64,000 bases of DNA from Vreelandella andesensis (GTDB lineage: Bacteria; Pseudomonadota; Gammaproteobacteria; Pseudomonadales; Halomonadaceae). The notes below the pieces were generated by a model. The model made no database searches, was not told where the DNA came from, and saw only the letters and a program-made list of their open reading frames with translations. Position numbers and translations under genes: made by a program. How positions within the stretch are numbered: position 1 is the stretch's first letter; every line of letters begins with the position of its first letter. This document shows, piece after piece, positions 39,105 through 47,324 of the stretch. The stretch spans positions 1 to 64,000 of the forward strand of contig NZ_RZHG01000001.1 of assembly GCF_003989795.1 (NCBI RefSeq), written 5' to 3'.

Positions 39105-39116
39105 GCAAGTTGCCAC

Positions 39117-39145
39117 AAAAACGGCACCGAAATGGTGCCGTTTTG
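39117..39145. terminator. Bidirectional terminator pepD/dps
   Basis: Eleven-pair stem aaaacggcacc/ggtgccgtttt (about 39118-39128 with 39134-39144), loop gaaat. The A/T ends give a T tract on both strands. It separates convergent pepD and dps. Confidence 0.9.
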
Positions 39146-39193
39146 ATAGTGCCTGTCTCATGTCAAACGCACATTAACATGGCAAACATCGCG

Positions 39194-39670
39194 TTATTTG
39201 CTCAAGTAAGCATTGAGCATCCACACGGTTTTTTCCTGCTCGCGTATATAGTCGCCAGCTTGAGCAGCGGTGCCTTCATCGTCAGCGTCCGACGCAATTG
39301 ACAGCAGTTCCCGCTGTAATTCAATCAGTGTTTGATAGCCAGTCAGCACACCTTTCACGCAGGTTTGCCCATCGTGAACGTCTTTATCTTCCTGAATGCG
39401 CGAGATTTTCACGTAATCGCTATAGGCATGAACAGGCTTGTGACCTAACGTCAAAATACGCTCTGCCACTTCGTCAACTTTGGTAAGTAAATCTGTATAG
39501 AATTCTTCAAATTTCGCATGTAACTCAAAGAAGTCGCTACCTCGGACATTCCAGTGATAGCCACGGACGTTCATGTAGAAAATCTGATAATTAGCCAACA
39601 GGTGATTAAGTTTTTCGGCGAGTTGGCTTGCGCTGCCTTCGTGTAAGCCAATGCTATTCATATCACTCAT
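39194..39670 (-). CDS. dps: DNA-protection ferritin Dps
   Basis: 158 residues; forms a 12-mer shell that oxidises ferrous iron with peroxide and can bind DNA. The ferroxidase centre is in NVRGYHWNVRG (His), then HAKFEEFY and TKVDEVAERI (Asp, Glu). The N terminus is short and has no long Lys/Arg tail, so strong DNA binding is not obvious. Start ATG at 39668-39670 with ggagaag; 53 upstream in-frame codons are rejected. Placement near peroxide genes is not seen. Confidence 0.95.
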   Translation of the reverse strand: MSDMNSIGLHEGSASQLAEKLNHLLANYQIFYMNVRGYHWNVRGSDFFELHAKFEEFYTDLLTKVDEVAERILTLGHKPVHAYSDYVKISRIQEDKDVHDGQTCVKGVLTGYQTLIELQRELLSIASDADDEGTAAQAGDYIREQEKTVWMLNAYLSK

Positions 39671-39839
39671 TAGTGCTTCTCCGTGGTTGGAGCCGCTTTG
39701 AAACATTACGGCTATTAAATCGCTTGTATAGTTTAAGACGCTTAGTGAGCGATGCAAAACAAGTTTTTTGCATCGCGGCAATAGCGTCATAACATTGCCT
39801 TGGTGTCGCGCTGGCGACGGCTGACTCATCGCTCATCGC

Positions 39840-40970
39840 TCATCGAGCGAGCCAAAGCCTTGCAATACTCTCACAACGGTCAGCGAGTAGCTCAGCGGTG
39901 CGTGGCAGAGCACCTTCAAGTGTCATCGGCCCATCGGCAAGGGCAAAAACGGCGGTGACCCCTTCTTTCAAGCAGGCTTGCCATCCATCACCAAGGCTAC
40001 CTGCCAGTACAATGACGGGTTTGCCATGGTGCTTGGCTGCACGAGCAACGCCAATAGGCGTTTTACCCGATAGGCTTTGGCCATCTAAGCGACCTTCGCC
40101 GGTAATTACCACGTCAACGTCAGGAAGCAGGCTGGCTAGCTTGGCCTGTTGCATAATCATTTCAATGCCCGGCGTGAGGGTGGCGTTAAGAAAGCAGTGG
40201 GCGGCAAACCCCATGCCACCTGCTGCACCCGCGCCTGGCAATTCACTTTCATCGCGTCCCAGTACCTGGGCGCTCAACTCCGCAAAATGGGCAATTGCTC
40301 GGTCAAGGGTGGCGACATCGTCAGGCGATGCTCCTTTTTGCGGGCCAAAGACAGCGCTCGCCCCTCGTGAACCTAGTAGTGGGTTATCTACATCCACGGC
40401 GGCTTCAATTTCCAGGTTGCTTAAGCGTGGGTCGAGGGTGGAAAGGTCTAACGTCGCAAGCTGCTGGAGCGCTGCGCCACCGGGAGAAAGCGGATCGCCG
40501 TTTTTATCTAACAGTGTCGCTCCCAGTGCTTGGAGCATGCCAGCCCCTGCGTCGTTGGTGGCGCTGCCACCTAAAAAAAGCAGTGCTTTCGTGGCACCAG
40601 CATCCAGCGCAGCCAGGCATAATTCCCCGACGCCGTAAGTGGTAGTATGCAGCGCATTTCGTTGATCGGGGGTTAGGTGCTGCAGCCCACTGGCTTCTGC
40701 CAGTTCGATAAACGCGGTACGCTGCTCGTTAAGCCAGCCCCACGTTGCTTGGCGCGGTCGCCCTAGGGCATCTTGAACGGTTAGTTGACAGCGTTCAGCG
40801 TTGGTGGCTGCAATAAGCGCGTCCAAGCTCCCTTCGCCGCCATCGGCAAGCGGGCAACGATGAATGGTGGCGGTTGGCGATGCCCGCTGAATGCCGATTG
40901 CCATGGCGTTTGCCGCTTGTTCAGCACTAACCGCATCTTTAAAACTATCGGGGCAAAGCAGAACATTCAT
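39840..40970 (-). CDS. Glycerate kinase
   Basis: GarK/GlxK-type (family 1) glycerate kinase, 376 residues. Opening MNVLLCPDSFKDAVSAEQAA and CPLADGGEGSLDAL, plus FLGGSATNDAGAGMLQALGA and VITGEGRLDGQSLSGKTP, are the family hallmarks. It phosphorylates D-glycerate (to 2- or 3-phosphoglycerate) in glyoxylate, glucarate or serine breakdown. The related pathway genes are not in the window. gggagg precedes the ATG. The last codons sit in a small ctcatcg repeat. Confidence 0.93.
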   Translation of the reverse strand: MNVLLCPDSFKDAVSAEQAANAMAIGIQRASPTATIHRCPLADGGEGSLDALIAATNAERCQLTVQDALGRPRQATWGWLNEQRTAFIELAEASGLQHLTPDQRNALHTTTYGVGELCLAALDAGATKALLFLGGSATNDAGAGMLQALGATLLDKNGDPLSPGGAALQQLATLDLSTLDPRLSNLEIEAAVDVDNPLLGSRGASAVFGPQKGASPDDVATLDRAIAHFAELSAQVLGRDESELPGAGAAGGMGFAAHCFLNATLTPGIEMIMQQAKLASLLPDVDVVITGEGRLDGQSLSGKTPIGVARAAKHHGKPVIVLAGSLGDGWQACLKEGVTAVFALADGPMTLEGALPRTAELLADRCESIARLWLAR

Positions 40971-41115
40971 CGCACAACCTCCCTAAAGCGTTGTCATATC
41001 TGGTCTGGAACAGTTTTTGGAACAGTTCTTGATCATTTTTATCGTAATGGCTGCTGGCGAGCTTAGCGCGGCGTTCGACGACAGACCAGCCGCAACTGGG
41101 GCGAGAGGATTACTC

Positions 41116-41706
41116 ATGAAAACAATACTACCGATGAGCATGATGTGCGTCTTAATACTGACAGGCTGCCAAACAGTGCCAGAGCGTCTTCCTCAAGCAG
41201 AGCCTGCTCCTTCGGCAGCCTGCTATTTTCCCACCGGTCAGCCTGACCAAACGACACTGCCGCTAGAGGAGCTGACGCAGGGTATCGAAGTGTTGGAAGC
41301 CTGGAACTTTGAACTTGACACTACCGACACTGACTTGGGGCTGGTGACCGCTAGTCGGCAGCGTGATTTGATTGGTTACTACGACCCTTACGATAACGAT
41401 TTTGGTTATGGTCGAAGCATGCAGGTATTTGGTGGCTTCGGTTTGGGACGAGGTGGTTCCGGTATTGGGCTGGGAATTGGTGGTGGATTTGGTGGTGGAT
41501 TTGGTGGGGGTTTTAGCCATCAACCCGTTGAAGTAGAGCGCGTGTCGCTGCTGGTACGTGATGGTCATATTCGAATTTCTCGAGATATTCGCCGGTTTGA
41601 CCACTTGGGAGATCTGCGTGAATCCTACAGCGCGAGCAATGATGATTTTTGCCAGCGCTTTCAAACGGCGTTTAAACAAGCGGCTGCTACCTTGGGGGCG
41701 TTATGA
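41116..41706 (+). CDS. Hypothetical lipoprotein with Gly-rich segment
   Basis: 196 residues. Signal peptide with lipobox ILTGC (start ATG at 41116, gagg upstream). A domain with PLEELTQGIEVLEAWNFEL, then a glycine/phenylalanine-rich run (GGGFGGGFGGGF, about nt 41480-41515) and a C-terminal helical part. No family recalled with certainty. It overlaps the next lipoprotein gene by four bases and may share a common domain with it. First of four genes leading to the metal permease at 42828. Confidence 0.7.
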   Translation: MKTILPMSMMCVLILTGCQTVPERLPQAEPAPSAACYFPTGQPDQTTLPLEELTQGIEVLEAWNFELDTTDTDLGLVTASRQRDLIGYYDPYDNDFGYGRSMQVFGGFGLGRGGSGIGLGIGGGFGGGFGGGFSHQPVEVERVSLLVRDGHIRISRDIRRFDHLGDLRESYSASNDDFCQRFQTAFKQAAATLGAL

Positions 41707-42077
41707 GATCACTACATAAGCATTGTTTAACGGTTACTGCCGTACTTGTCATCTTTGCGCTAGCAGGCTGTGCTACGACACAGCCACTAGAACCAAGAGA
41801 GTTACGTTACAACGCCTCTCCAGAGCAAACGTTCCGCGAAGCCATTGAGCTAATGATGGAGCAGGGCTATGTCGTAAGGCATGCTGATTTAGCCCTGGGG
41901 CGCGCAGAAGCAACGCTAGCCCGTTGGCCAGAATACCGCTTGCAATTACAAGTAAGTGAGGTGCCTGGCGGCAGTCGTGTCAGCCTATCGGCATTACGTG
42001 GTAACCAGCCGCTACCACCGTATGTATTAGATCCTTGGCTAATGGAACTGCAGCATAAATTAGGAGAATTACCGTGA
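41703..42077 (+). CDS. Hypothetical small lipoprotein
   Basis: 124 residues. Lipobox ALAGC, then a compact alpha/beta domain: SPEQTFREAIELMMEQGYVV, an acidic/Ala stretch, and VSEVPGGSRVSLSAL. It resembles the start of the gene just upstream in spacing of its helix and strand, so both may be copies of one domain. Overlaps the upstream gene (ATGA) and the downstream DUF1007 gene (GTGA), so all three are translationally coupled. Function unknown. Confidence 0.7.
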   Translation: MRSLHKHCLTVTAVLVIFALAGCATTQPLEPRELRYNASPEQTFREAIELMMEQGYVVRHADLALGRAEATLARWPEYRLQLQVSEVPGGSRVSLSALRGNQPLPPYVLDPWLMELQHKLGELP

Positions 42078-42769
42078 CAGGCGTATTACCCCCGTTTGGT
42101 CGCTTACGGAATAAATTTCGCGCCTACTGGCTAGTGCTGGTAGTGGCTGTGTGCAGCATGTTGGGTAGCGGCTTGGTGATGGCCCACCCCCATGGCTGGA
42201 TCGATCTTAGTGTGCGGGTGATAACAAATGACGAGGGCGTCGCGACAGCGCTTCATCAAACATGGCGTATGGACCCTTTTTATAGCTTGGTGGTGTTTGA
42301 AGAGTTGCAGCAAATTCAGGGCAGTAACCTTCAAGAAGGGCTTGACCAGCTAGGCGGTGACATTCGCGATAACCTGTCACAGCAGCACTACTTTACGACG
42401 GTACGCGTGAATGGCGAACCGCAAGCGTTAGGTGACGTGTCTGAATACACGGCGTTGGAACGCGACGGCCGCTTAACCTTTATGTTTATTCTGCCGCTAG
42501 CATCGCCTCAGCCATTGGCTGGGCAATTATTGGAGTATCAGGTCTTTGACCCAACTTACTATATCGAAGTGGTGCACGAAGAAGAGGGTGGGGCACCCTC
42601 TGAGCAGGCGCTAATTCTCAATGGCGAGCCCGACTGCCGTTTAAGCGTGTTGCCTGCTGACCCAGATCCAGAACTCGTTATGCAAGCCGCGCTGCTGGAC
42701 GTGGATGAAACGGGCGAAACAGGGTTGGGCCGCCATTTTGCCGAAACAGGGCGGATCGAATGCGACTAG
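42074..42769 (+). CDS. DUF1007 family protein
   Basis: 231 residues, exported: N-terminal membrane segment (LVLVVAVCSMLGSGLVMA), then AHPHGWIDLSVRVI, a His-rich start of the mature part that is typical of DUF1007. The rest is beta-rich. DUF1007 proteins occur beside NicO/RcnA-type permeases and are thought to help them handle nickel, cobalt or zinc; the exact role is not established. GTG start at 42074, overlapping the previous stop. The permease gene follows after 58 bases that hold a palindrome. Confidence 0.85.
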   Translation: MTGVLPPFGRLRNKFRAYWLVLVVAVCSMLGSGLVMAHPHGWIDLSVRVITNDEGVATALHQTWRMDPFYSLVVFEELQQIQGSNLQEGLDQLGGDIRDNLSQQHYFTTVRVNGEPQALGDVSEYTALERDGRLTFMFILPLASPQPLAGQLLEYQVFDPTYYIEVVHEEEGGAPSEQALILNGEPDCRLSVLPADPDPELVMQAALLDVDETGETGLGRHFAETGRIECD

Positions 42770-42790
42770 CGGAAAACCCGGAAGGTCGTG

Positions 42791-42811
42791 TATAAAGTGT
42801 TACTTTATAAC
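42791..42811 (+). promoter_or_regulatory. Palindrome before NicO gene, Zur-like
   Basis: Perfect eight-base arms TATAAAGT/ACTTTATA around GTT (42791-42809). Overlapping it, GTTACTTTATAAC (42799-42811) matches the core GTTATA-N-TATAAC known for Zur boxes at 10 of 12 fixed positions. It sits 17 bases before the start codon at 42828, so bound protein could block transcription or translation of the permease gene. Zur is a hand-matched suggestion. Confidence 0.6.
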
Positions 42812-42827
42812 TTTTGGTGGAGTGGCA

Positions 42828-43832
42828 ATGCCTTTAACGCGGCAACAACTGTTATGGGGAGCGCTTACCGTGTTAGGGGCGCTACTGCTAGTCGTGATTG
42901 TGCAAGCTAATTTGCAAGGAGTGAGCCTTCAGTTGCTAGCATGGCAGCGGGACTTACATCGTACCTTGACGCTGGCTATTACCGAACTCTCTCGCACGCC
43001 TTCTACTAACACGTGGCTGACGCTGCTAGGGGTAAGTTTTGCTTATGGGGTCTTTCATGCCGCTGGGCCTGGTCACGGCAAAGCGGTATTAGCGACGTAC
43101 CTGGCATCCCATGGTGGTGCCACCCAGCGTGCGCTGGGGCTCTCTTTTGCGGCATCCCTGCTACAAGGGGTAACGGCGATTGCCATGGTGGCAGTGCTCG
43201 TGCACGGGCTTGGCTGGATGACTCGTCAGGCAATGGGCAGTGTGGTGTGGGTAGAGCAAGCCAGCTTTATGCTAGTGGCGCTGTTAGGCGGCTGGTTATG
43301 CTGGCGGGCGATAAAACAATTGCGCAAAACTTACTCAGCCCACACCCCTGATGCTGATGTTCACAGTCACAGTCACAGTCACAGCCACAGTCATGACCAT
43401 TCCCACTGCTGCGGCGGCGCTCATCATATTGAGCCGCAGCAAGCGCTCGATTGGCGCACAGCGCTGATGACCGTCGGCGCGATTGGTATGCGTCCATGCA
43501 CGGGAGCTGTGCTGATGTTGGGGGCAGCTAGTTTGCTAGGGCAGTTTTACGTCGGTGTTGCCTCGGTACTTGCCATGTCGCTGGGTACCGGTATTACCGT
43601 CTCTGTCTTGGCGCTGGCAAGCATTGTGGCCCGTGGCTGGGCTGCTAAGCGGTTGCAGAAACAGAGCAGCCGGCAGGCAGTCGAAAAAGCAGTGGGTTGG
43701 GCGGCATTGGCGGGCGGTGCTCTCATCGTTGCATTAGGCATATCGCTTTCCTTGGCGGGCGCCGCTCAGCCAGCTAGCGGCCCGTTGCTCAACGAGCCGC
43801 CATCAAGACAGGGTTCTTTACTGAGAAATTAA
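42828..43832 (+). CDS. NicO-type nickel/cobalt (metal) permease
   Basis: 334 residues, about six to seven membrane helices. Signature HAAGPGHGKAVLATYLA (NicO/RcnA core) and AIGMRPCTGAVLML. Between them is a cytosolic or periplasmic His-rich loop (DVHSHSHSHSHSHDHSHCC, near residues 180-198) that binds metal. Members export nickel/cobalt (RcnA) or import them; the His loop does not decide which. The ATG at 42828 has ggtggag. Paired with DUF1007 as elsewhere. Whether it handles zinc is suggested only by the Zur-like site. Confidence 0.87.
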   Translation: MPLTRQQLLWGALTVLGALLLVVIVQANLQGVSLQLLAWQRDLHRTLTLAITELSRTPSTNTWLTLLGVSFAYGVFHAAGPGHGKAVLATYLASHGGATQRALGLSFAASLLQGVTAIAMVAVLVHGLGWMTRQAMGSVVWVEQASFMLVALLGGWLCWRAIKQLRKTYSAHTPDADVHSHSHSHSHSHDHSHCCGGAHHIEPQQALDWRTALMTVGAIGMRPCTGAVLMLGAASLLGQFYVGVASVLAMSLGTGITVSVLALASIVARGWAAKRLQKQSSRQAVEKAVGWAALAGGALIVALGISLSLAGAAQPASGPLLNEPPSRQGSLLRN

Positions 43833-43833
43833 G

Positions 43834-44253
43834 CTAAAGCTTTAACCCTTCAATTTGGGCAAGTAACTGCTCGCGGCGACTGCCCTGTAAGGCTCGCTCA
43901 TAGGGCTCTGGGCTGCCGTTTCCCCATACTGGCGCTGGCCAACTAACATCATCCGCATAGCGCACCACCAAATGAATATGCAGCTGGCTAACGACATTGC
44001 CTAAGGTGGCAACGTTGAGCTTGTCACCGTGAAATGCCTCTTTCATCGCCGCCCCTAGCGCTACCGTTTCACGCCATAACTGTGTTTGATCCTCTTGGCT
44101 CAGTTCAAACACTTCGCTAACTGAGTCGCGTTTGGGAACCAGAATTACCCAAGGGTAGCGCGCATCGTTCATTAGCAATGCGCGACACAAGGGAAGGTCA
44201 GCGAGTGGCAAGGTATCTGCTTCCAGCCGTGGGTCAAGTTTGAACGTTTTCAA
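43834..44253 (-). CDS. HIT domain protein
   Basis: 139 residues. The HIT core is SQLHIHLVVR; the first position of the usual His triad is Gln, a variant common in this small subfamily, so nucleotide hydrolysis by the ordinary His triad should be checked. Preceded by NVATLGNVV. Starts with TTG at 44251-44253, with aaaggag seven bases upstream. Substrate unknown, likely a nucleotide conjugate. Convergent with the permease gene, one base apart. Confidence 0.9.
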   Translation of the reverse strand: MKTFKLDPRLEADTLPLADLPLCRALLMNDARYPWVILVPKRDSVSEVFELSQEDQTQLWRETVALGAAMKEAFHGDKLNVATLGNVVSQLHIHLVVRYADDVSWPAPVWGNGSPEPYERALQGSRREQLLAQIEGLKL

Positions 44254-44455
44254 TTAGGTACTCCTTTACATAACGAAGATCATCATAGCAGCTGCAGGTT
44301 TGGCTTGCCTCTTACTCCCTGCTTACCAAGGACTCGCTAAGGAGGGAGTAAAACAGGCGAAATTATTAAAATCTGTTACTCTAAAAGCACTCCCACGCGG
44401 CAAGGCTGCCGTCGGAGCTTCCCGAATGTTGTATGATTTGTTAAGGAGAACACAG

Positions 44456-44587
44456 ATGAAAAAACTATTGGGTATTAGCTTTATTCTATTGATAACGGCG
44501 GGCGCTCTAGCGGGCTGCAACACCATTGCAGGTGCAGGACAAGATGTTCAAAAGGGTGGTCAGGCGGTTGAGGACGCAGCGAGTTAA
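44456..44587 (+). CDS. Entericidin-like lipoprotein
   Basis: 43 residues: signal peptide with lipobox LAGC at 20-23, then CNTIAGAGQDVQKGGQAVED, the characteristic entericidin A/B mature sequence. Entericidins are small outer-membrane lipoproteins linked to a toxin-antidote pair in E. coli; only one copy is seen here. aaggag is upstream of the ATG; longer in-frame starts are rejected. Confidence 0.9.
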   Translation: MKKLLGISFILLITAGALAGCNTIAGAGQDVQKGGQAVEDAAS

Positions 44588-44693
44588 CATTATTTATTAT
44601 CGGCACTTCTTGGCGTGAATGAGCGGGTTAGGCATAGTTGTCTAGCCCGTTTCGCATTTTGGGTAGTTACTAACCAAACAAGGAAGAATCATA

Positions 44694-45062
44694 ATGAATC
44701 ACCCATTACGCTGCGCGAAGAATAAACTAGGTAGCCTCGCTGTATTGCTCGCGTCAGTATTGCCGGTGTCGGCCTTATTAGTGGCATGTGCTGGCTCGCC
44801 CGATGATGTCTCAGCTCCAGTGCCGCCTACCGTAGGCCAGCCTTCTAGCGTAACGAGCACTACGTGCGATGCTGAAGCGGTGCAGTATGCTATCGGAGCT
44901 CCCTATGATGAAGCCAACGTGCCCACACTACAAAGTGAAAGCGGTGCTCAACGGGTGCGTATACTCAGGCCTAATAGCGCCGTTACCATGGAGTACCGAG
45001 AAGATCGCCTAAATATTCTTTTAGAAAGTAATGGCATGATTGAAGCGCTGCGCTGCGGCTAG
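44694..45062 (+). CDS. Peptidase inhibitor I78-family lipoprotein
   Basis: 122 residues, signal peptide with a Cys in LLVACAG. The mature domain CDAEAVQYAIGAPYDEA and RVRILRPNSAVTMEYREDRL is the I78 inhibitor pattern, ending in a Cys that may pair with the first. Thought to inhibit serine proteases; the target is unknown. Its stop codon TAG (45060-45062) overlaps the stop of lysE on the other strand at the palindrome CTAG. Confidence 0.8.
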   Translation: MNHPLRCAKNKLGSLAVLLASVLPVSALLVACAGSPDDVSAPVPPTVGQPSSVTSTTCDAEAVQYAIGAPYDEANVPTLQSESGAQRVRILRPNSAVTMEYREDRLNILLESNGMIEALRCG

Positions 45063-45664
45063 CGTAAGATCAGCACCACACAAGCGGCCGTTAATAGCCC
45101 CATCGTGATATTAAATAGTCGCCAGGCGTTATCACTTTTGATCCACTGCCCAATAGCGCTGCCGAACGCTGCCCACAAGGCAATACACGGCAGCGCGACT
45201 AGTTCTGCAAAACCAGCGAGCACTAACGCATTTACCACGGGCTGGCCGCTTTCGGGAAGAAATCCTGCCATCAACGCTAGTCCCATTACCCACGCTTTGG
45301 GGTTAGCGAATTGAAACATTGCGGCTTGGAAAAAGGTAAACGGCACCCCGTGCTGCGCTCCTTGGAGATTTGGCGGCGGAGCGGTAGCTATCTTCCAGGC
45401 TAAATACAATAAATAGGCGCTACCCACCCAACGTAGTGTCGTTTGCACCATAGGAAAGCGCTCAAACAAGACGCCAAGCCCCAGTGCAATACCGGAAAAC
45501 AGCAAAAAACAACCGCCTAAAATGCCCCACATATGAGGCATGGTTCTTCGAAAACCAAAATTCGCCCCAGAGGCAGTCAGCATAATATTGTTAGGTCCAG
45601 GGGTAAGCGTCATCGACATCATGTAAAGCGCTGCAGGGCCAAGCAGTAACCATTCGTTATTCAT
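45059..45664 (-). CDS. LysE-family amino acid exporter
   Basis: 201 residues, about six membrane helices. Near the N terminus SMTLTPGPNNIMLTASGANFG is the LysE/RhtB signature (quoted here as key segment TPGPNN). It exports amino acids or related compounds. The ATG at 45662-45664 overlaps the upstream voltage-sensor-type gene by eight bases, so the two may be coupled. ggaaa serves as ribosome site. Confidence 0.88.
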   Translation of the reverse strand: MNNEWLLLGPAALYMMSMTLTPGPNNIMLTASGANFGFRRTMPHMWGILGGCFLLFSGIALGLGVLFERFPMVQTTLRWVGSAYLLYLAWKIATAPPPNLQGAQHGVPFTFFQAAMFQFANPKAWVMGLALMAGFLPESGQPVVNALVLAGFAELVALPCIALWAAFGSAIGQWIKSDNAWRLFNITMGLLTAACVVLILR

Positions 45665-46661
45665 AACGGTCTTTCCATCCTTGATGGCGTATCTGCTCTT
45701 TGAGCATTTCCAGAATGTCGTAAAGCACTTGCTCGGTGACATGTGCGCTCGTTTCATCCACCGTTAACCAGCTGTTGAAGCCTGTTTCGGCTGTGCGCTC
45801 AACCAGTTGGCGAAACTCCGTTGAGTGAATGCCCTGAGCCAGTTCATCTACCAGCCGTTGGGCAACCCCGCTAAGTGATGCCTGCATAGCGTTTGAGGCG
45901 GTTTTTCCCATGGGGAGGCGGTGTAGTTTTTGAATTTCTGGGCTTTCCCGTAGTGTTCGGCTGACTAGGTCATCAATCGACGCCATGATAGCAATGCGAT
46001 TCTGCTGATAGGATTGACCTACCGTCGCCTCAAGGCGCTGGGATATTTCATGAATCAGCTGAGTTTTACGGGGGAGGATGACGCGGTCGATAACCCGCTC
46101 GGTGAGAGAGTCGCTGGCAGTGACCTGTTCCTGAACATTACTAAGAAGCCGCAGCGCAATGCGGTTGGAAAGCTCTTCCAACAGGATATCGTAATACTTG
46201 GCTAAAAAGCGGTAGCTGGACCAGCGGGTCATATCAATCAAGCGTAGCCGATGCAGCCGGTTTAAGAGAGATACCACGCGGAGTACGCGCAATAAGCGAA
46301 ACCCGCTGAGGGGAATGCAGCCAAGTACGTCGTACCAGTTAACAAAGGGGTAGAAAAACCAGCGGTGATAGCGCCGCTCGGCAATTGCTACCATCCAGCC
46401 CAGCAGTACATCCGCTATAAAAATGCCGACAAAAAACAAGTCGATGGTAATAAAACGGCTGTGAATCACTGTGTCGTAAAAAGCGTGAAAGGCGGGGGTA
46501 AGGTTGGCAATGGTGTTGTTAATTGGCTCAATCAGAAACAGCGAATCAAACAGTAACAGGCTAAGGTTGATGATAACCGCAGCGAGGATGAAAAAATCCC
46601 AACCGATATGCGCGTACTCAACGGTTTTAGGTAGGTGTGGGTAGCGCTCCCTGGCGGGCAT
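45657..46661 (-). CDS. Voltage-sensor-like membrane protein without pore domain
   Basis: 334 residues. Four membrane helices: S1-like (WDFFILAAVIINLSLLL), S2-like (ITIDLFFVGIFIADVLLGW), S3-like with NWYDVLGCIPL, and an S4-like FRLLRVLRVVSLLNRLHRLR with Arg every third residue. After S4, a long soluble helical region follows with no S5, P-loop or S6. So it looks like a voltage-sensing module on its own, similar in principle to Hv1 or Ci-VSP sensors, and not a potassium channel. Ribosome site aaggag. Function unknown; widespread relatives are annotated as ion transporter or as SecA-like. Confidence 0.75.
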   Translation of the reverse strand: MPARERYPHLPKTVEYAHIGWDFFILAAVIINLSLLLFDSLFLIEPINNTIANLTPAFHAFYDTVIHSRFITIDLFFVGIFIADVLLGWMVAIAERRYHRWFFYPFVNWYDVLGCIPLSGFRLLRVLRVVSLLNRLHRLRLIDMTRWSSYRFLAKYYDILLEELSNRIALRLLSNVQEQVTASDSLTERVIDRVILPRKTQLIHEISQRLEATVGQSYQQNRIAIMASIDDLVSRTLRESPEIQKLHRLPMGKTASNAMQASLSGVAQRLVDELAQGIHSTEFRQLVERTAETGFNSWLTVDETSAHVTEQVLYDILEMLKEQIRHQGWKDRYE

Positions 46662-46695
46662 GAGGGCTCCTTGCTCTGCGATGTGTGGGTTAGCG

Positions 46696-47232
46696 TTAAG
46701 AGTGTTGCTGGTGGTGATGTTGATGATGGTGTTGATGGGTAAGTAGTTCTTCTTGCTCTGCTTGCTTGCGCAGCTTTTTACGCAGCGCGGCTTTTTCGAA
46801 CCTTAGTTTCTGTAGCGAGGTTTCCAGCGCGAGCGGTGGCACTATTGCAGGCTTGCCGTCCGAATCTACCGCCACCATGGTGAGATAGCAGCTATTGGTG
46901 TGACGAATTAGTTTTTCACGAATATCTTCGGCCACTACCTTAACGCCAATCTCCATAGAAGAGCGCCCCACATGGTTGACGCTGGCTAAAAAGGTCACCA
47001 GTTCGCCTACGTGAATCGGCTGTTTAAACAACACCTGGTCGACAGAAAGCGTGACGACATAGTGGCCTGAATAGCGGCTTGCGCACGCGTAGGCCACCTC
47101 ATCGAGTTTCTTAAGAATAGCACCACCGTGTACTTTGCCACTGAAATTGGCCATGTCGGGTGTCATTAACACGGTCATGGAAAGTTCATGCTGCCCAGGC
47201 AGGGCGCTGTGTTCAGCGTGGGTGTCTGACAT
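46696..47232 (-). CDS. Hotdog-fold acyl-CoA thioesterase
   Basis: 178 residues. Hotdog core: MTPDMANFSGKVHGGAILK (catalytic-type Asn/Gly region), LDEVAYACASRYSGHYVVT and HVGELVTFLASVNHVGRSSM. It cleaves acyl-CoA thioesters; acyl preference unknown. The C-terminal 45 residues are coiled and end in a His/Gln-rich tail HQHHHQHHHQQHS, seen as repeated cac/cag codons near 46698-46740, which might bind metal. aagg is nine bases before the ATG. Expressed separately from atoE, whose terminator lies between. Confidence 0.85.
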   Translation of the reverse strand: MSDTHAEHSALPGQHELSMTVLMTPDMANFSGKVHGGAILKKLDEVAYACASRYSGHYVVTLSVDQVLFKQPIHVGELVTFLASVNHVGRSSMEIGVKVVAEDIREKLIRHTNSCYLTMVAVDSDGKPAIVPPLALETSLQKLRFEKAALRKKLRKQAEQEELLTHQHHHQHHHQQHS

Positions 47233-47250
47233 AAGTAAAAAACCTTCAGA

Positions 47251-47281
47251 GATTAAAATGCCCGCCCCAGTGGGGCGGGCG
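47251..47281 (-). terminator. Terminator of atoE
   Basis: Ten-base arms gcccgcccca/tggggcgggc (47260-47269 with 47271-47280). On the minus strand it is followed by attttaat. It lies 44 bases after the atoE stop. Confidence 0.85.
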
Positions 47282-47324
47282 CTATGTAGGCAGCTAGAGT
47301 TCTAACGTTATCGCAAGGTTAGTG

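Noticed and set aside
42705-42827. Longer N terminus for the NicO permease
   Set aside because: The extra 41 residues are the shadow of the DUF1007 end and would include the palindrome in the coding part.
43361-43410. 6-bp repeats in the permease gene taken as a mobile or satellite repeat
   Set aside because: They encode the family's usual His-rich metal loop.
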